Below, one piece after another: positions 29,893 to 38,878 of a stretch of DNA of 46,632 nucleotides. Where the stretch lies: positions 1 through 46,632 of the IMG/VR virus record IMGVR_UViG_3300023116_000080. The stretch is one strand, 5' to 3'. Made by a program: the position numbers and the translations under genes. The stretch's first letter is position 1. Each line of letters starts with the position of its first letter. This stretch comes from a virus. A model generated the notes under the pieces. That model worked only from the letters and a program-made list of their open reading frames with translations, was not told where the DNA came from and ran no database searches.

Positions 29893-32435
29893 TGTTAAGT
29901 AAAAGCAATCTAGCCAAAACTGCAGCGCAGAATCAAAAAAATAATCAGCATGAAGATATTACAGGTACTTACCCCACCATTGATTATGTTGGTGCTTTTA
30001 ATTATTCTAAAGAAGCCTTAGGTAATAAAAGGACAGAACTTTATTATAATGGCGCAATTGATGGAATACCTATTGATAATACAGATTTGATTCAATCTGA
30101 ATATCCCCTTAATCAAGTACAAAAAAGCTTTTCAGGCCACAGCTTTGAAATGGATGATACACCAGGTGCTGAACGTATCATTATAAAACACACTACAGGT
30201 GCAGGTGTAGAAATAGGTAAGGATGGTTCTATCTCTATTTCAACAATTAAAAATAGTATTCAAGTTACGGGTGGTGATCAATTTATTACAATTACTGGAG
30301 ACGGTACAATTAATTATGGTGGTAACCTTGAACTAAATGTAACAGGTGATTTTAACATAAATTGTATGAATTTTAATGTAAAGACCAGAGGAAACAAAAC
30401 TGAAAACATTAGTGGCTTTAGCAAATCAAAAAGTCTTGGTCAAGAGAATATTGTAAACGGCCCATCATTTGAGGTCTATACTCAACAGGTAACAGAATTG
30501 ATGTTGGCCAATCATGATCATATGGTAAAGGGTGTATCTACTCATCTTGTTGAGAATGATATGAAAACCTTTGTAGGTGGAAATCTATACATGACAACAG
30601 AGGGCATCTTGGCTCAGTCTGCAGACGATATGAACCTATCTGCTAATAATATGACTGTGCAGGGTGGCACGGGTATTATTGGCGGTACTGCTGTTGACTT
30701 TGTCGGCAATGGAGCTGTATTTGATCAAGGAGTCAAGGCTCCAACATTTCATGGAGATCTAACAGGTAGAGCTGATGAAGCAATTTCGGCAGACACATCA
30801 GTATTTGCTGCTACAGCAGGAGCTGCACCAACTGGTCTGGCAGGAGCAGCAGAAAATTGGACAAATACAAATACAGCTGTGCCCGCAAACATTGAGGATG
30901 TAAATGCAGCAAACTATGCTGTACCAGATGCATCTTCGGTAGCCGAATATCTTACAAAACTTAATGGCGGTATTCGTAAGGTCAAGGTAGACAATAATAA
31001 TTACATTAAAAACAAAATTGACCCTAAAGTAGATACTGGTGGCATTCTCTATAATATTGATGAGGTGACACCTGACTTAATTAGATCAAGACTTAGAAAT
31101 AAAAAGAATGCTGAGAACAAAGCCTTCCTTGAATTTATTCTTAAAAATCAATTAATCAACAATAGTTATTTTGAAGAAAAAACACCAGCTGGTTATGGTA
31201 GATCAACACAAAGAGAGACATCGCCTGTTGTTGGTACTACTTCATTTGGTCCTAGTGGGCAGACTAATACAGTATCAACATCTACAAAAATTCCTACTAA
31301 AAATATTATACCAGATCCAGAATTTAATTATTTAAATCTCGGAGATATAACGTCTCGTACCAAGTTGTCAAAAAATATTACAATGGCAACTTTCTTGGGT
31401 ACCAAAGATCCAACAAACATTGATTTTATCAGAGACCAAGAAGTCAAACGACAAATTGCAAAGTATTTAACAATACATGCAAACATACTTGAAATAGTTA
31501 ATAATGAAAAAACGTTATTGAAAAATCTTATTGTAAAACCAGTTGAAAGTATTTACAGACCTGGTGAATTCGAAATATTTGATACCGGATCTGACACTGA
31601 TTTAAAAATTAAGGGTCGATTGGTAATATATGATATTGTTGATAAAACCACAGGTAAATCTAATCCAACCCAAATGTATGATCTTGCTGTATTTCTTAAA
31701 GACAGAATACCATTTGATATCATTTCTCTTGAATATGATAATATTAATATTGTGGATGATGAATATAATGCTAGAATGGCTATCTATCTACCTGAATTAA
31801 ATCAGGACTATCAGGGAGATTTTAAACAAAAAATTAATACCAAATTTAATGGTGAGATAGTATCGCAAAACGAGTTTATAGAACTACAAGCAAATAAGAA
31901 AGAAATTACACCCATACCATATACTGAAGAAATAAAAAATAATAAAACATTTGATTATAAAGTATCAATAAAGAATTCAACTATTGATCGTAAATATATT
32001 AAAGACCAATGGGTATTGAGAAACCTATCTGATAATGCTGAAGAAGTATTGCTTAAAATTCTTGAAAACGAATTTAGTGATCTTATGTCTTTATGCAACT
32101 TTCAAATCTATACAACACCACAAGGTATACTTCCCAAAACTAAAGGTAGTAGAAAAAAAACCTCTCAGCATTTAAAAGGTAAAGCCTTTGATATAAGTGT
32201 TGCTGGTTGGTCTAATGATCAAAAGAAATTATTTATTAACAATGCACTTACGGTAGGTTTCCAGGGCTTTGGGTTTTATCCAGAGACTGGTGAATATAAC
32301 TTTATACACATTGATATGGGCCCAGCAAGGTGGTGGAAAGCAACAGAGTCTTGGGCGGGTGAGAGTGTCGAAAATGATTGGGTACCTCACATAAATAAGA
32401 ATCGCAAACGAGAAAATCCATATTTAAGCTTATAA
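29892..32435 (+). CDS. Spike beta-helix protein with C-terminal M15 peptidase
   Basis: An 847-residue protein. Residues 70-190 resemble the C-terminal beta-helix of gp5/VgrG (IIKHTTGAGVEIGKDGSISI, then repeated I-T-I-x-G and N-x-T-G turns), the membrane-piercing spike. Residues 330-700 are a long linker with helical and strand parts. Residues 720-835 form a peptidase M15 domain: SQHLKGKAFDIS near 757 (the S-x-H-x-x-G-x-A-x-D zinc site) and FIHIDMGPARWW near 803 (H-x-D). It would cut peptide crosslinks in peptidoglycan. The spike part may join the OB and lysozyme protein of 27272. It ends near a late promoter. Confidence 0.7.
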   Translation: MLSKSNLAKTAAQNQKNNQHEDITGTYPTIDYVGAFNYSKEALGNKRTELYYNGAIDGIPIDNTDLIQSEYPLNQVQKSFSGHSFEMDDTPGAERIIIKHTTGAGVEIGKDGSISISTIKNSIQVTGGDQFITITGDGTINYGGNLELNVTGDFNINCMNFNVKTRGNKTENISGFSKSKSLGQENIVNGPSFEVYTQQVTELMLANHDHMVKGVSTHLVENDMKTFVGGNLYMTTEGILAQSADDMNLSANNMTVQGGTGIIGGTAVDFVGNGAVFDQGVKAPTFHGDLTGRADEAISADTSVFAATAGAAPTGLAGAAENWTNTNTAVPANIEDVNAANYAVPDASSVAEYLTKLNGGIRKVKVDNNNYIKNKIDPKVDTGGILYNIDEVTPDLIRSRLRNKKNAENKAFLEFILKNQLINNSYFEEKTPAGYGRSTQRETSPVVGTTSFGPSGQTNTVSTSTKIPTKNIIPDPEFNYLNLGDITSRTKLSKNITMATFLGTKDPTNIDFIRDQEVKRQIAKYLTIHANILEIVNNEKTLLKNLIVKPVESIYRPGEFEIFDTGSDTDLKIKGRLVIYDIVDKTTGKSNPTQMYDLAVFLKDRIPFDIISLEYDNINIVDDEYNARMAIYLPELNQDYQGDFKQKINTKFNGEIVSQNEFIELQANKKEITPIPYTEEIKNNKTFDYKVSIKNSTIDRKYIKDQWVLRNLSDNAEEVLLKILENEFSDLMSLCNFQIYTTPQGILPKTKGSRKKTSQHLKGKAFDISVAGWSNDQKKLFINNALTVGFQGFGFYPETGEYNFIHIDMGPARWWKATESWAGESVENDWVPHINKNRKRENPYLSL

Positions 32436-32438
32436 ATA
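32431..32438 (+). promoter_or_regulatory. T4-type late promoter before gp25
   Basis: TATAAATA at 32431-32438 overlaps the stop codon of the spike gene and lies 18 bases before the gp25 ATG. The predicted transcript would start almost at the AAGG of gp25. Confidence 0.68.
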
Positions 32439-32455
32439 AGACTAAAGGTTGAGAC

Positions 32456-32899
32456 ATGGTAACAAGAGTAAAATCAGCAGAAGATGGTAATTTAAATGTC
32501 GGTACAATACGGGCCGCCAGAAGTGTGCCATTTTCTGATATTGATCTTACCTTTGCCATTAAGGATAATGGTGAACTTAGAAAGAAAAAAGAAGCGGCCG
32601 CAGTAAAGCAGGCCATTAGAAATCTTCTTCTTACTAACAAATTTGAAAAACCATTTAACCCCGACTTTGGTGGCAACCTAATAAATCTACTTTTTGAATT
32701 GGCTGGTAGTTCAACTAATATTATTTTGAAAAAAGATATCATTAAAACCATAAATGTATATGAACCACGTGCAAATGTATTGGACGTTTCTATACAAGAT
32801 GGTACTGATTATAACTCAATATATGTGACAGTTACTTTTAGAGTAATGAATAGTAGAGAAGTAATTTCAACAACAACTGCTTTATCAAGGTTGAGATAG
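32456..32899 (+). CDS. 25: gp25 baseplate wedge protein
   Basis: A 147-residue homologue of T4 gp25 (132 residues), the wedge subunit that joins the inner baseplate to the sheath and shares the EPR fold of type VI secretion TssE. PFSDIDLTFAIKDNGELR near residue 25, AVKQAIRNLLLTNKFEKPFN near 49 and YEPRANVLDVSI near 101 (with the family E-P-R motif) show this. It is the first gene after a late promoter and is followed after one base by gp6. Confidence 0.92.
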   Translation: MVTRVKSAEDGNLNVGTIRAARSVPFSDIDLTFAIKDNGELRKKKEAAAVKQAIRNLLLTNKFEKPFNPDFGGNLINLLFELAGSSTNIILKKDIIKTINVYEPRANVLDVSIQDGTDYNSIYVTVTFRVMNSREVISTTTALSRLR

Positions 32900-32900
32900 T

Positions 32901-34901
32901 ATGGCAACAACAATAAAATCATCATCATTAGATTTTAATTCTTTAAAGAATAATCTAAAAACCTATTTGCAAAATAGTGAAGAGTTTGCGGACTATGATT
33001 TCGAAGCATCCGGTCTTTCAAACATTCTAGATGTGTTGGCACATAATACACATATGAATGGCCTCTTGGCAAACTTTGCTCTTAATGAATCATACTTATC
33101 AACTGCTCAATTAAGAAGTTCCGCTATCTCTTTGGCAGAAGGCATTGGTTACATACCCGACTCTGCAACAGCTTCTCAGGGCCGTGTTAGAGTATATTAT
33201 ACAACTTCTACTACACCACGTGAATCACCAGTAACTCTTCCGGCCTATACTCAGTTTAATGCAACAGTTGATAATGAAACATATACATTTCTTACAATTG
33301 AGCCATATGTTGCTACTGATGATGGAAATGGTTTTTATGAATTTAAGACTGATCTTGGTCTTAATGAAATTACAATTTATGAGGGCACACTTAAAACTAA
33401 AACATTTCTTGTAGGTGAATATCAGGATAATCCCGTATACGTAATTCCAGATACAGGTTTATTTGCCGATAGTGTTACCGTAAGGGTTTATCCAGATGCT
33501 ACTTCAAGTGAATTTACAGACTATACAAATATTCTTAATGCAACAACTATTAACGCAAGTACCAAAGTTTACATCTTAAGAGAATCACCTAATGGTTATT
33601 TTGAATTGTCTTTTGGTGATGGTAATACGTTTGGTATTGCTCCCACATCAGGTGCTAAGATAGAAGTGATTTATCTTTCCACTTCAGGAGCTGAAGCGAA
33701 TGGTGCTAATAGATTTACTGCTGCGCAACAATATACAACAGGTGGTGATAATTCAATTACAGTTGATTTGATTACTACGACCCTTCAAAGAAGTGTTGGT
33801 GGCAAGCCAAAAGAATCTATAGAATCAATTAGAAAAAATGCTCCATTCTCATATGCATCTCAAAACCGTATGGTGACAGCTGCTGACTATTCGTCTTTGA
33901 TTCTTAAAAACTATTCCTCACTCATTAAGGATATTATTTCTTGGGGTGGTGAAGATGCAGCTCAGCCTGAATTTGGTGCCGTGTTCACTTCTATACTATT
34001 TGAGGATGGTATTTCAGATAGTACAATACAATCAGTTAAACAAGGTATAGTAAGTCTTGCCGAACAACTTGCTGTAGCGTCATTTAATCTAAGATTTGCA
34101 GATCCTGTTACTACTTATATTGAGGTTGACACATATTTCCAATTCAACCCAACTAAAACCGATAAAACATCTAATACTGTAAAAGATGAAGTAAACACAG
34201 TAGTCAGCAATTATTTTACTAATACTACGGGTGTTTTTAATAGTTCATTTAGAAGATCAAATATGTTATCTTTGATTGATGATGTAAACACTGCTGTGCT
34301 ATCATCTCGTGCTGATATTAGAATGCAGAGAAGATTTACCCCAACTAATCCTAATCTAGTAACTGTAATTAATAATATTACTGATACTGGCAATCTTACA
34401 GGTGCCGAACTTGATTATGTTGTCAAACTAGTAAATTCAAGAAACTATAATGGCGCGGCCAATTTCCTTTTGGATTTCTCATCACAGAACTATACATCGA
34501 TTCGCACTACACTGTCAACTACCGCTATATCAAATGTACAACAAATTATATATCCAGTGCCATTATCAGAACCCGATAATGATCAATATATTATAACAAG
34601 TAATACTTTTGTTTACAATGGTATTAACTGCCAATTGAGAAATGCTCTTAATAGTAGAACAATCAATATTATTAATGCCGGTTCAGGGCTCACCGTATTA
34701 GAGGGTGTTGGTACCTGGCAGGATAACAAAGTTACTATTGATTACTTTATTCCATCTACTATTTCAGGTACAGATACTCAAATAGCTTTGTCAGCAGTGC
34801 CTGCAAACCAAAGTGCCATTACGCCAATTAGAAACGATCTTTTGGTTTATGATCCAAATAGATCTTCGGTGAATGCTGTATTGGTAACAGCGGAGAACTA
34901 A
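32901..34901 (+). CDS. 6: gp6 baseplate wedge protein
   Basis: A 666-residue homologue of T4 gp6 (660), the dimeric wedge protein that forms the iris ring of the baseplate. SGLSNILDVLAHNTHMNGLL near residue 37 and LRSSAISLAEGIGYIPDS near 71 are the conserved N-terminal helical domain; FELSFGDGNTFGIAP near 234 and NRMVTAADYSSLILKNYSS near 321 follow the family's middle part. A Thr/Ser-rich C-terminal domain follows. Starts one base after the gp25 stop. Identity is clear. Confidence 0.92.
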   Translation: MATTIKSSSLDFNSLKNNLKTYLQNSEEFADYDFEASGLSNILDVLAHNTHMNGLLANFALNESYLSTAQLRSSAISLAEGIGYIPDSATASQGRVRVYYTTSTTPRESPVTLPAYTQFNATVDNETYTFLTIEPYVATDDGNGFYEFKTDLGLNEITIYEGTLKTKTFLVGEYQDNPVYVIPDTGLFADSVTVRVYPDATSSEFTDYTNILNATTINASTKVYILRESPNGYFELSFGDGNTFGIAPTSGAKIEVIYLSTSGAEANGANRFTAAQQYTTGGDNSITVDLITTTLQRSVGGKPKESIESIRKNAPFSYASQNRMVTAADYSSLILKNYSSLIKDIISWGGEDAAQPEFGAVFTSILFEDGISDSTIQSVKQGIVSLAEQLAVASFNLRFADPVTTYIEVDTYFQFNPTKTDKTSNTVKDEVNTVVSNYFTNTTGVFNSSFRRSNMLSLIDDVNTAVLSSRADIRMQRRFTPTNPNLVTVINNITDTGNLTGAELDYVVKLVNSRNYNGAANFLLDFSSQNYTSIRTTLSTTAISNVQQIIYPVPLSEPDNDQYIITSNTFVYNGINCQLRNALNSRTINIINAGSGLTVLEGVGTWQDNKVTIDYFIPSTISGTDTQIALSAVPANQSAITPIRNDLLVYDPNRSSVNAVLVTAEN

Positions 34902-35750
34902 ATGAGTCATTCGGGCGATAAGACACTTTTAGACAATAAAAGAAATAATTTAAATCTTCACAGGTCTGAAGTAAAAAAACTTCTGCCTGCTTACTTTCAA
35001 GATGATTATCCTAAGCTAATTCGTTTATTGGAACTATACTATGAGTGGTTAGATAAGCAGGATGGCTTTGAAGATAAGATACACAGACTAAATGAAAAAA
35101 GAGATGTAACTATTGTTTCAGAATCTTTGCTTGAATTTTTAGAAGATGAATTATTATTAGGTAATGCCTACTTTGGTGGTTTCCTCAATAAAAGAGAAGC
35201 CATAAAATTTAGTAATCTTTTATATCGTTCTAAAGGTACTAAGTATTCCATTGAACAATTTTTTAGGGGATTCTTTGGTGTAGACCCGGTAATCATTTAT
35301 CCTAAAGAAAGTATTTTCAAAGTTGGACCTGAAATTGATTATGAATTAAATGCCACAAATACTAACGGCGAACAGATTAAGCAACCTGCTTCAACACTCG
35401 GACCCGAATCCTTTAAATATATTACTGATGATAAATTATATCAAGTACTTTCAATTTTGATTAGGGTTAATATTCCTATTGATCAGTGGGTAGATGTTTA
35501 TAAACTCTTTGCTCATCCAGCAGGTTTTTATATTGGATCAGAGGTTCTCATTGAAGTTGTAAATGAAAACTGGGATTATGATGGTGATACCAATGTTGGC
35601 CTATTTACACCATTCTCTGAAGAAGAGGGTATAAGTTATACTATGGAATTTGGTCCAGGCGAAGAACTTACTACATTTACAGCATCTACATCAATTGCTA
35701 CTACCCAGCCTGATGCCTATGTAAGTGTAACAACAATCGAGGAAGAATAA
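34902..35750 (+). CDS. Putative baseplate wedge protein (gp7 position)
   Basis: A 282-residue protein that starts at the base after the gp6 stop. The N-terminal VKKLLPAYFQDDYPKLIRL and LELYYEWLDKQ match a helical module seen in baseplate proteins of marine T4-like phages, followed by a LYRSKGTKYSIEQFFRGFFG stretch. T4 gp7 (1032 residues) has no clear similarity, but the position after gp6 fits a wedge component. The C-terminal part is acidic and beta-rich. Function inferred from position. Confidence 0.6.
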   Translation: MSHSGDKTLLDNKRNNLNLHRSEVKKLLPAYFQDDYPKLIRLLELYYEWLDKQDGFEDKIHRLNEKRDVTIVSESLLEFLEDELLLGNAYFGGFLNKREAIKFSNLLYRSKGTKYSIEQFFRGFFGVDPVIIYPKESIFKVGPEIDYELNATNTNGEQIKQPASTLGPESFKYITDDKLYQVLSILIRVNIPIDQWVDVYKLFAHPAGFYIGSEVLIEVVNENWDYDGDTNVGLFTPFSEEEGISYTMEFGPGEELTTFTASTSIATTQPDAYVSVTTIEEE

Positions 35751-36325
35751 TGGGATTCCGAAGACAAGTTGTATATCAAAAAATTGATGATCTTGAAAAT
35801 TATGGCTTGGAAGCTTTTGAAGGTTTTGATCTTGAAGAACTCTTTGATCCTAGTGGTGTAACCTTTGATGATAGTGATACAAATTCCGATGCGGAATTTA
35901 GTGATGCTGTGTTTATGGATGAGGATGATTATGGAAACGGTTTTTATGACAGTGTTGCAGCCCAGATAACATCATTAGTAAATGGTGCTACATCATTGCC
36001 TGAACGCTGGACCTTTTTACAGGAATTGGTGGGTATATACCAAAAAGCTGATATTACAAATACAGCAACAGTAAGTACAAATGATGTGCAGGCTATTTTA
36101 AATTTTAAAGCTGGTAATAACTCTAATACATTTGAACAAGATAATTGGATAAGAAAACATATTTTACCCTACAATACTTTATCACAACCAAGTGTTTTGA
36201 CTTCTAGGTTTGATCAAAATAAATGGTATACAAAATATGATAGTATAAATGATTTTGATTCTATAGGTAGAGCATTAGTTGGTACAGATTCCATAGGATA
36301 TCACGGAATTACTCAGTGGTGGTAG
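35750..36325 (+). CDS. Virion-region protein, 191 residues
   Basis: A protein without recognised family, joined by TAATG to the previous gene. The first 65 residues are very acidic (FEGFDLEELFDPSGVTFDDS), the rest has helices and a Trp-rich end (GYHGITQWW). It lies between wedge genes, so a structural or assembly role is likely. The stop abuts the late promoter at 36326. Confidence 0.6.
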   Translation: MGFRRQVVYQKIDDLENYGLEAFEGFDLEELFDPSGVTFDDSDTNSDAEFSDAVFMDEDDYGNGFYDSVAAQITSLVNGATSLPERWTFLQELVGIYQKADITNTATVSTNDVQAILNFKAGNNSNTFEQDNWIRKHILPYNTLSQPSVLTSRFDQNKWYTKYDSINDFDSIGRALVGTDSIGYHGITQWW

Positions 36326-36333
36326 TATAAATA
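36326..36333 (+). promoter_or_regulatory. T4-type late promoter
   Basis: TATAAATA at 36326-36333, right after a stop codon and 28 bases before the ATG at 36361. AGGCAG precedes the ATG. This is the third perfect late consensus in front of a virion gene in the window. Confidence 0.68.
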
Positions 36334-36360
36334 ATACAAAGAAAATTGGTAGGCAGATAA

Positions 36361-37338
36361 ATGGCTAGACAAATTATTAACACAGGTACAGTTGCTAATG
36401 ATGGCACAGGTGATACATTACGTGTTGCTGGTACCAAAATAAATGAAAACTTTGCTGAGTTGTATTCGACCGTTGGTGGTGACGTTGGTGGATCAACAAG
36501 ATTAACCGATAGTGGTGTTACCTTCTTGGGATTATCATACAATACAAGACTTGGTTTTGTTGAAGGCACATCACTTGTATCTATTGACCTGCCAAATACT
36601 GGTGGTACATTATTAGTTGATACGGCAACACAGACAATTACTAATAAAACCATTAGTGCGGATGATAATGATATATCCGGTTTGCCAGCTTCTAGTTTTG
36701 TAATTACTAATGGTTCTGGAGTTGTTGATGGTGCAGCTTCTGCCAAAGCAATTCCTTCTGGTGCTGTGGTTGGTACGACCGATACACAAACCATAACCAA
36801 TAAAACACTTACTAGTCCGACAATTTATAGACCCAATATTCAACAGTCTCTAAGAGATTCTGCAGGATCTGACATTATTAGATTTGTAACAGTAGGTTCG
36901 GCTAATTCAATTCAGGTTTCTAATGCAGCAACAAGTAATAAACCAAAAATTGCTGCTGTTGGTAGTGATACTAACGTAGGCCTAGATATTAATGCTAAGG
37001 GCACTGGACAAATTAATCTTAATTCATCTTTAGTATTGGGTAATAATTCTATTGATTCTGCTGCTCCTACACTAGCGGCATATATGAAATCCCCCCTTAC
37101 TATTTTTAATCACAGTGCATCAATTGCCGCAACCATGCCAAATGGTACTACAGTAGGTCAAAAGAAAACCTTTGTCAATAAAAACACAGGCACGGCAACA
37201 ATTACTAAGACAGGTAGTAACTTAGGACCACATAATACATTTGCTGTAGCAAGGTATGGATCAGCTTCATTAGTGTGGGATGGAACTGAATGGATAGTTC
37301 TTAACGATCCAACATCTACATACTTAACATTTACATAA
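36361..37338 (+). CDS. Fibre-like structural protein with T-N-K-T repeats
   Basis: A 325-residue protein. The opening ARQIINTGTVANDGTGDTLR and INENFAELY is the common N-terminal module of tail-fibre-like proteins of marine T4-like phages, thought to attach to the baseplate. Two repeats, DTATQTITNKTISADDND and DTQTITNKTLTSPTI, follow, then beta-rich segments and a final VWDGTEWIVLND, as in phage adhesin tips. It would form a short fibre or trimeric spike on the baseplate. Preceded by its own late promoter. Confidence 0.7.
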   Translation: MARQIINTGTVANDGTGDTLRVAGTKINENFAELYSTVGGDVGGSTRLTDSGVTFLGLSYNTRLGFVEGTSLVSIDLPNTGGTLLVDTATQTITNKTISADDNDISGLPASSFVITNGSGVVDGAASAKAIPSGAVVGTTDTQTITNKTLTSPTIYRPNIQQSLRDSAGSDIIRFVTVGSANSIQVSNAATSNKPKIAAVGSDTNVGLDINAKGTGQINLNSSLVLGNNSIDSAAPTLAAYMKSPLTIFNHSASIAATMPNGTTVGQKKTFVNKNTGTATITKTGSNLGPHNTFAVARYGSASLVWDGTEWIVLNDPTSTYLTFT

Positions 37339-37348
37339 GAGATAAACC

Positions 37349-38869
37349 ATGGTAGCAATTATTACTAAAAAATTAAAAAAACTTTTTATACAGGATTTGC
37401 TTGATCAATACAATGTTGAAAACATTGGTGATTCAAATAATTACTATTACATTGGTTTAAGTAAATCTCAACCATATAATATAGAAATTGGGGGTACAAA
37501 CTCAGTATATGATCCTGATCCATCTGATTGGGATGAACGTAGTTTTAGAATGTCTCTTCAATCTGTAAAATTAGCCGAAGCTGTATCATTTGTAGTACCT
37601 ATTGAAACCTGGAGTACTAATACTAAGTATTTTCAATATGCTGATAATCTTCAACAGGACCCAAGATTTTATGTACGTACAAATGATAACAATGTATATG
37701 TTTGTATTAGGCATGGTAAAAACGCGGTTGGTACACATGTTGAATCAACGGTAAAACCTGATCATACTGATACCACATTGCCTATTGAGTCTGATGGATA
37801 TGTATGGAAATATCTTTATACTATTACAACAACTGATGCTAACAACTATCTTACTGATACGTGGATGCCCGTAAAGTATGTTGATTCTGCAGCTGCTACT
37901 GCACCTGAAGCTCCACAAAAAGCTGTACAGGATGCAGCCATTGCAGGGCAAATTATTGGGTATAGAGTCGTTGCTAATCAAGCTGGTGCTGCAGCACAAT
38001 ATTCACAAGCACCATCTTTGACTGTAGTTGGAAATGGTTCTGGTGCAACTGCAAGACCTATTATGTCAGCAACTTCAGGAAACGCAACTATTGTGGCGGT
38101 TGAGGTAGGAGACTCAGCTAATGCAGGAGCAACTGGTTATGGTAGTTTGTCAACCTATATGGGTAGTAATTACAAATATGCCAATGTTGAGGTAGATAAT
38201 ACTTACTTGGTTTCTGGTGCTGCACCTACAATTTATCCTGTATTCGCTCAAGACTCTGGTATGGGAGCCGATCCCACAGTTGATCTTAAAACTAGAGCTA
38301 TTATGTTTAACGTTAAACCCACTGGCACTCAAAATAGCAAGTTCGTAATTGACCAAAATTACAAACAAATTGGTCTTATTAAAAATCCAAGACAATATGG
38401 TTCAAATAATTTATTTACAAATGCTGAAGGCCTTGGTCTTAAAAAATTAAGAATTAGTCCAAAGCCAGCAGGAGCCGTTGGAGATCCATCTACTGGATAT
38501 GCATTAACATTTAGTGATAATACACTTATTAATCAAACCACTGGCACAAATGCCGGTGCCAAAGCTTATTTAACATGGTATGATGATTCAGATACATTAT
38601 GGTACCATCAAGACGAATATACAGGATTTACACCATTTGATTCTGGTGAAACTATTACTATTGATGGTAACAATGACCTAAGTACGACATCTATTTTTGG
38701 TATCTATAACACTGATACCCTACCAGCAGGTGCAGGCGCAAATGGATATACATCATTTAATCCTGATATAGATAATTACTCTGGTGAAGTACTTTTCATT
38801 AACAACCAACCTGCAACTACACGTAACAGACTTGGTACTGAAGACATCAAACTTGTAATACAACTTTAA
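37349..38869 (+). CDS. 8: gp8 baseplate wedge protein
   Basis: A 506-residue protein whose N-terminal part matches T4 gp8 (334 residues): NYYYIGLSKSQPYN near residue 31, FRMSLQSVKLAEAVSFVVP near 66, FYVRTNDNNVYVCI near 105 and SDGYVWKYLYTITTTDANN near 148, then WMPVKYV. The middle and C-terminus (residues 200-430) carry Gly/Ala-rich beta inserts that T4 lacks. gp8 links gp7, gp6 and gp10 in the wedge. Starts after GAGATAAACC. Confidence 0.8.
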   Translation: MVAIITKKLKKLFIQDLLDQYNVENIGDSNNYYYIGLSKSQPYNIEIGGTNSVYDPDPSDWDERSFRMSLQSVKLAEAVSFVVPIETWSTNTKYFQYADNLQQDPRFYVRTNDNNVYVCIRHGKNAVGTHVESTVKPDHTDTTLPIESDGYVWKYLYTITTTDANNYLTDTWMPVKYVDSAAATAPEAPQKAVQDAAIAGQIIGYRVVANQAGAAAQYSQAPSLTVVGNGSGATARPIMSATSGNATIVAVEVGDSANAGATGYGSLSTYMGSNYKYANVEVDNTYLVSGAAPTIYPVFAQDSGMGADPTVDLKTRAIMFNVKPTGTQNSKFVIDQNYKQIGLIKNPRQYGSNNLFTNAEGLGLKKLRISPKPAGAVGDPSTGYALTFSDNTLINQTTGTNAGAKAYLTWYDDSDTLWYHQDEYTGFTPFDSGETITIDGNNDLSTTSIFGIYNTDTLPAGAGANGYTSFNPDIDNYSGEVLFINNQPATTRNRLGTEDIKLVIQL

Positions 38870-38878
38870 AGGTATAAC

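Noticed and set aside
32302-32751. 149-codon open frame on the minus strand over gp25
   Set aside because: Antisense to the end of the spike gene and to gp25, both certain.
36309-36800. 163-codon open frame on the minus strand over the fibre-like gene
   Set aside because: Antisense to a clear structural gene and overlapping the late promoter; composition is that of a mirror frame.
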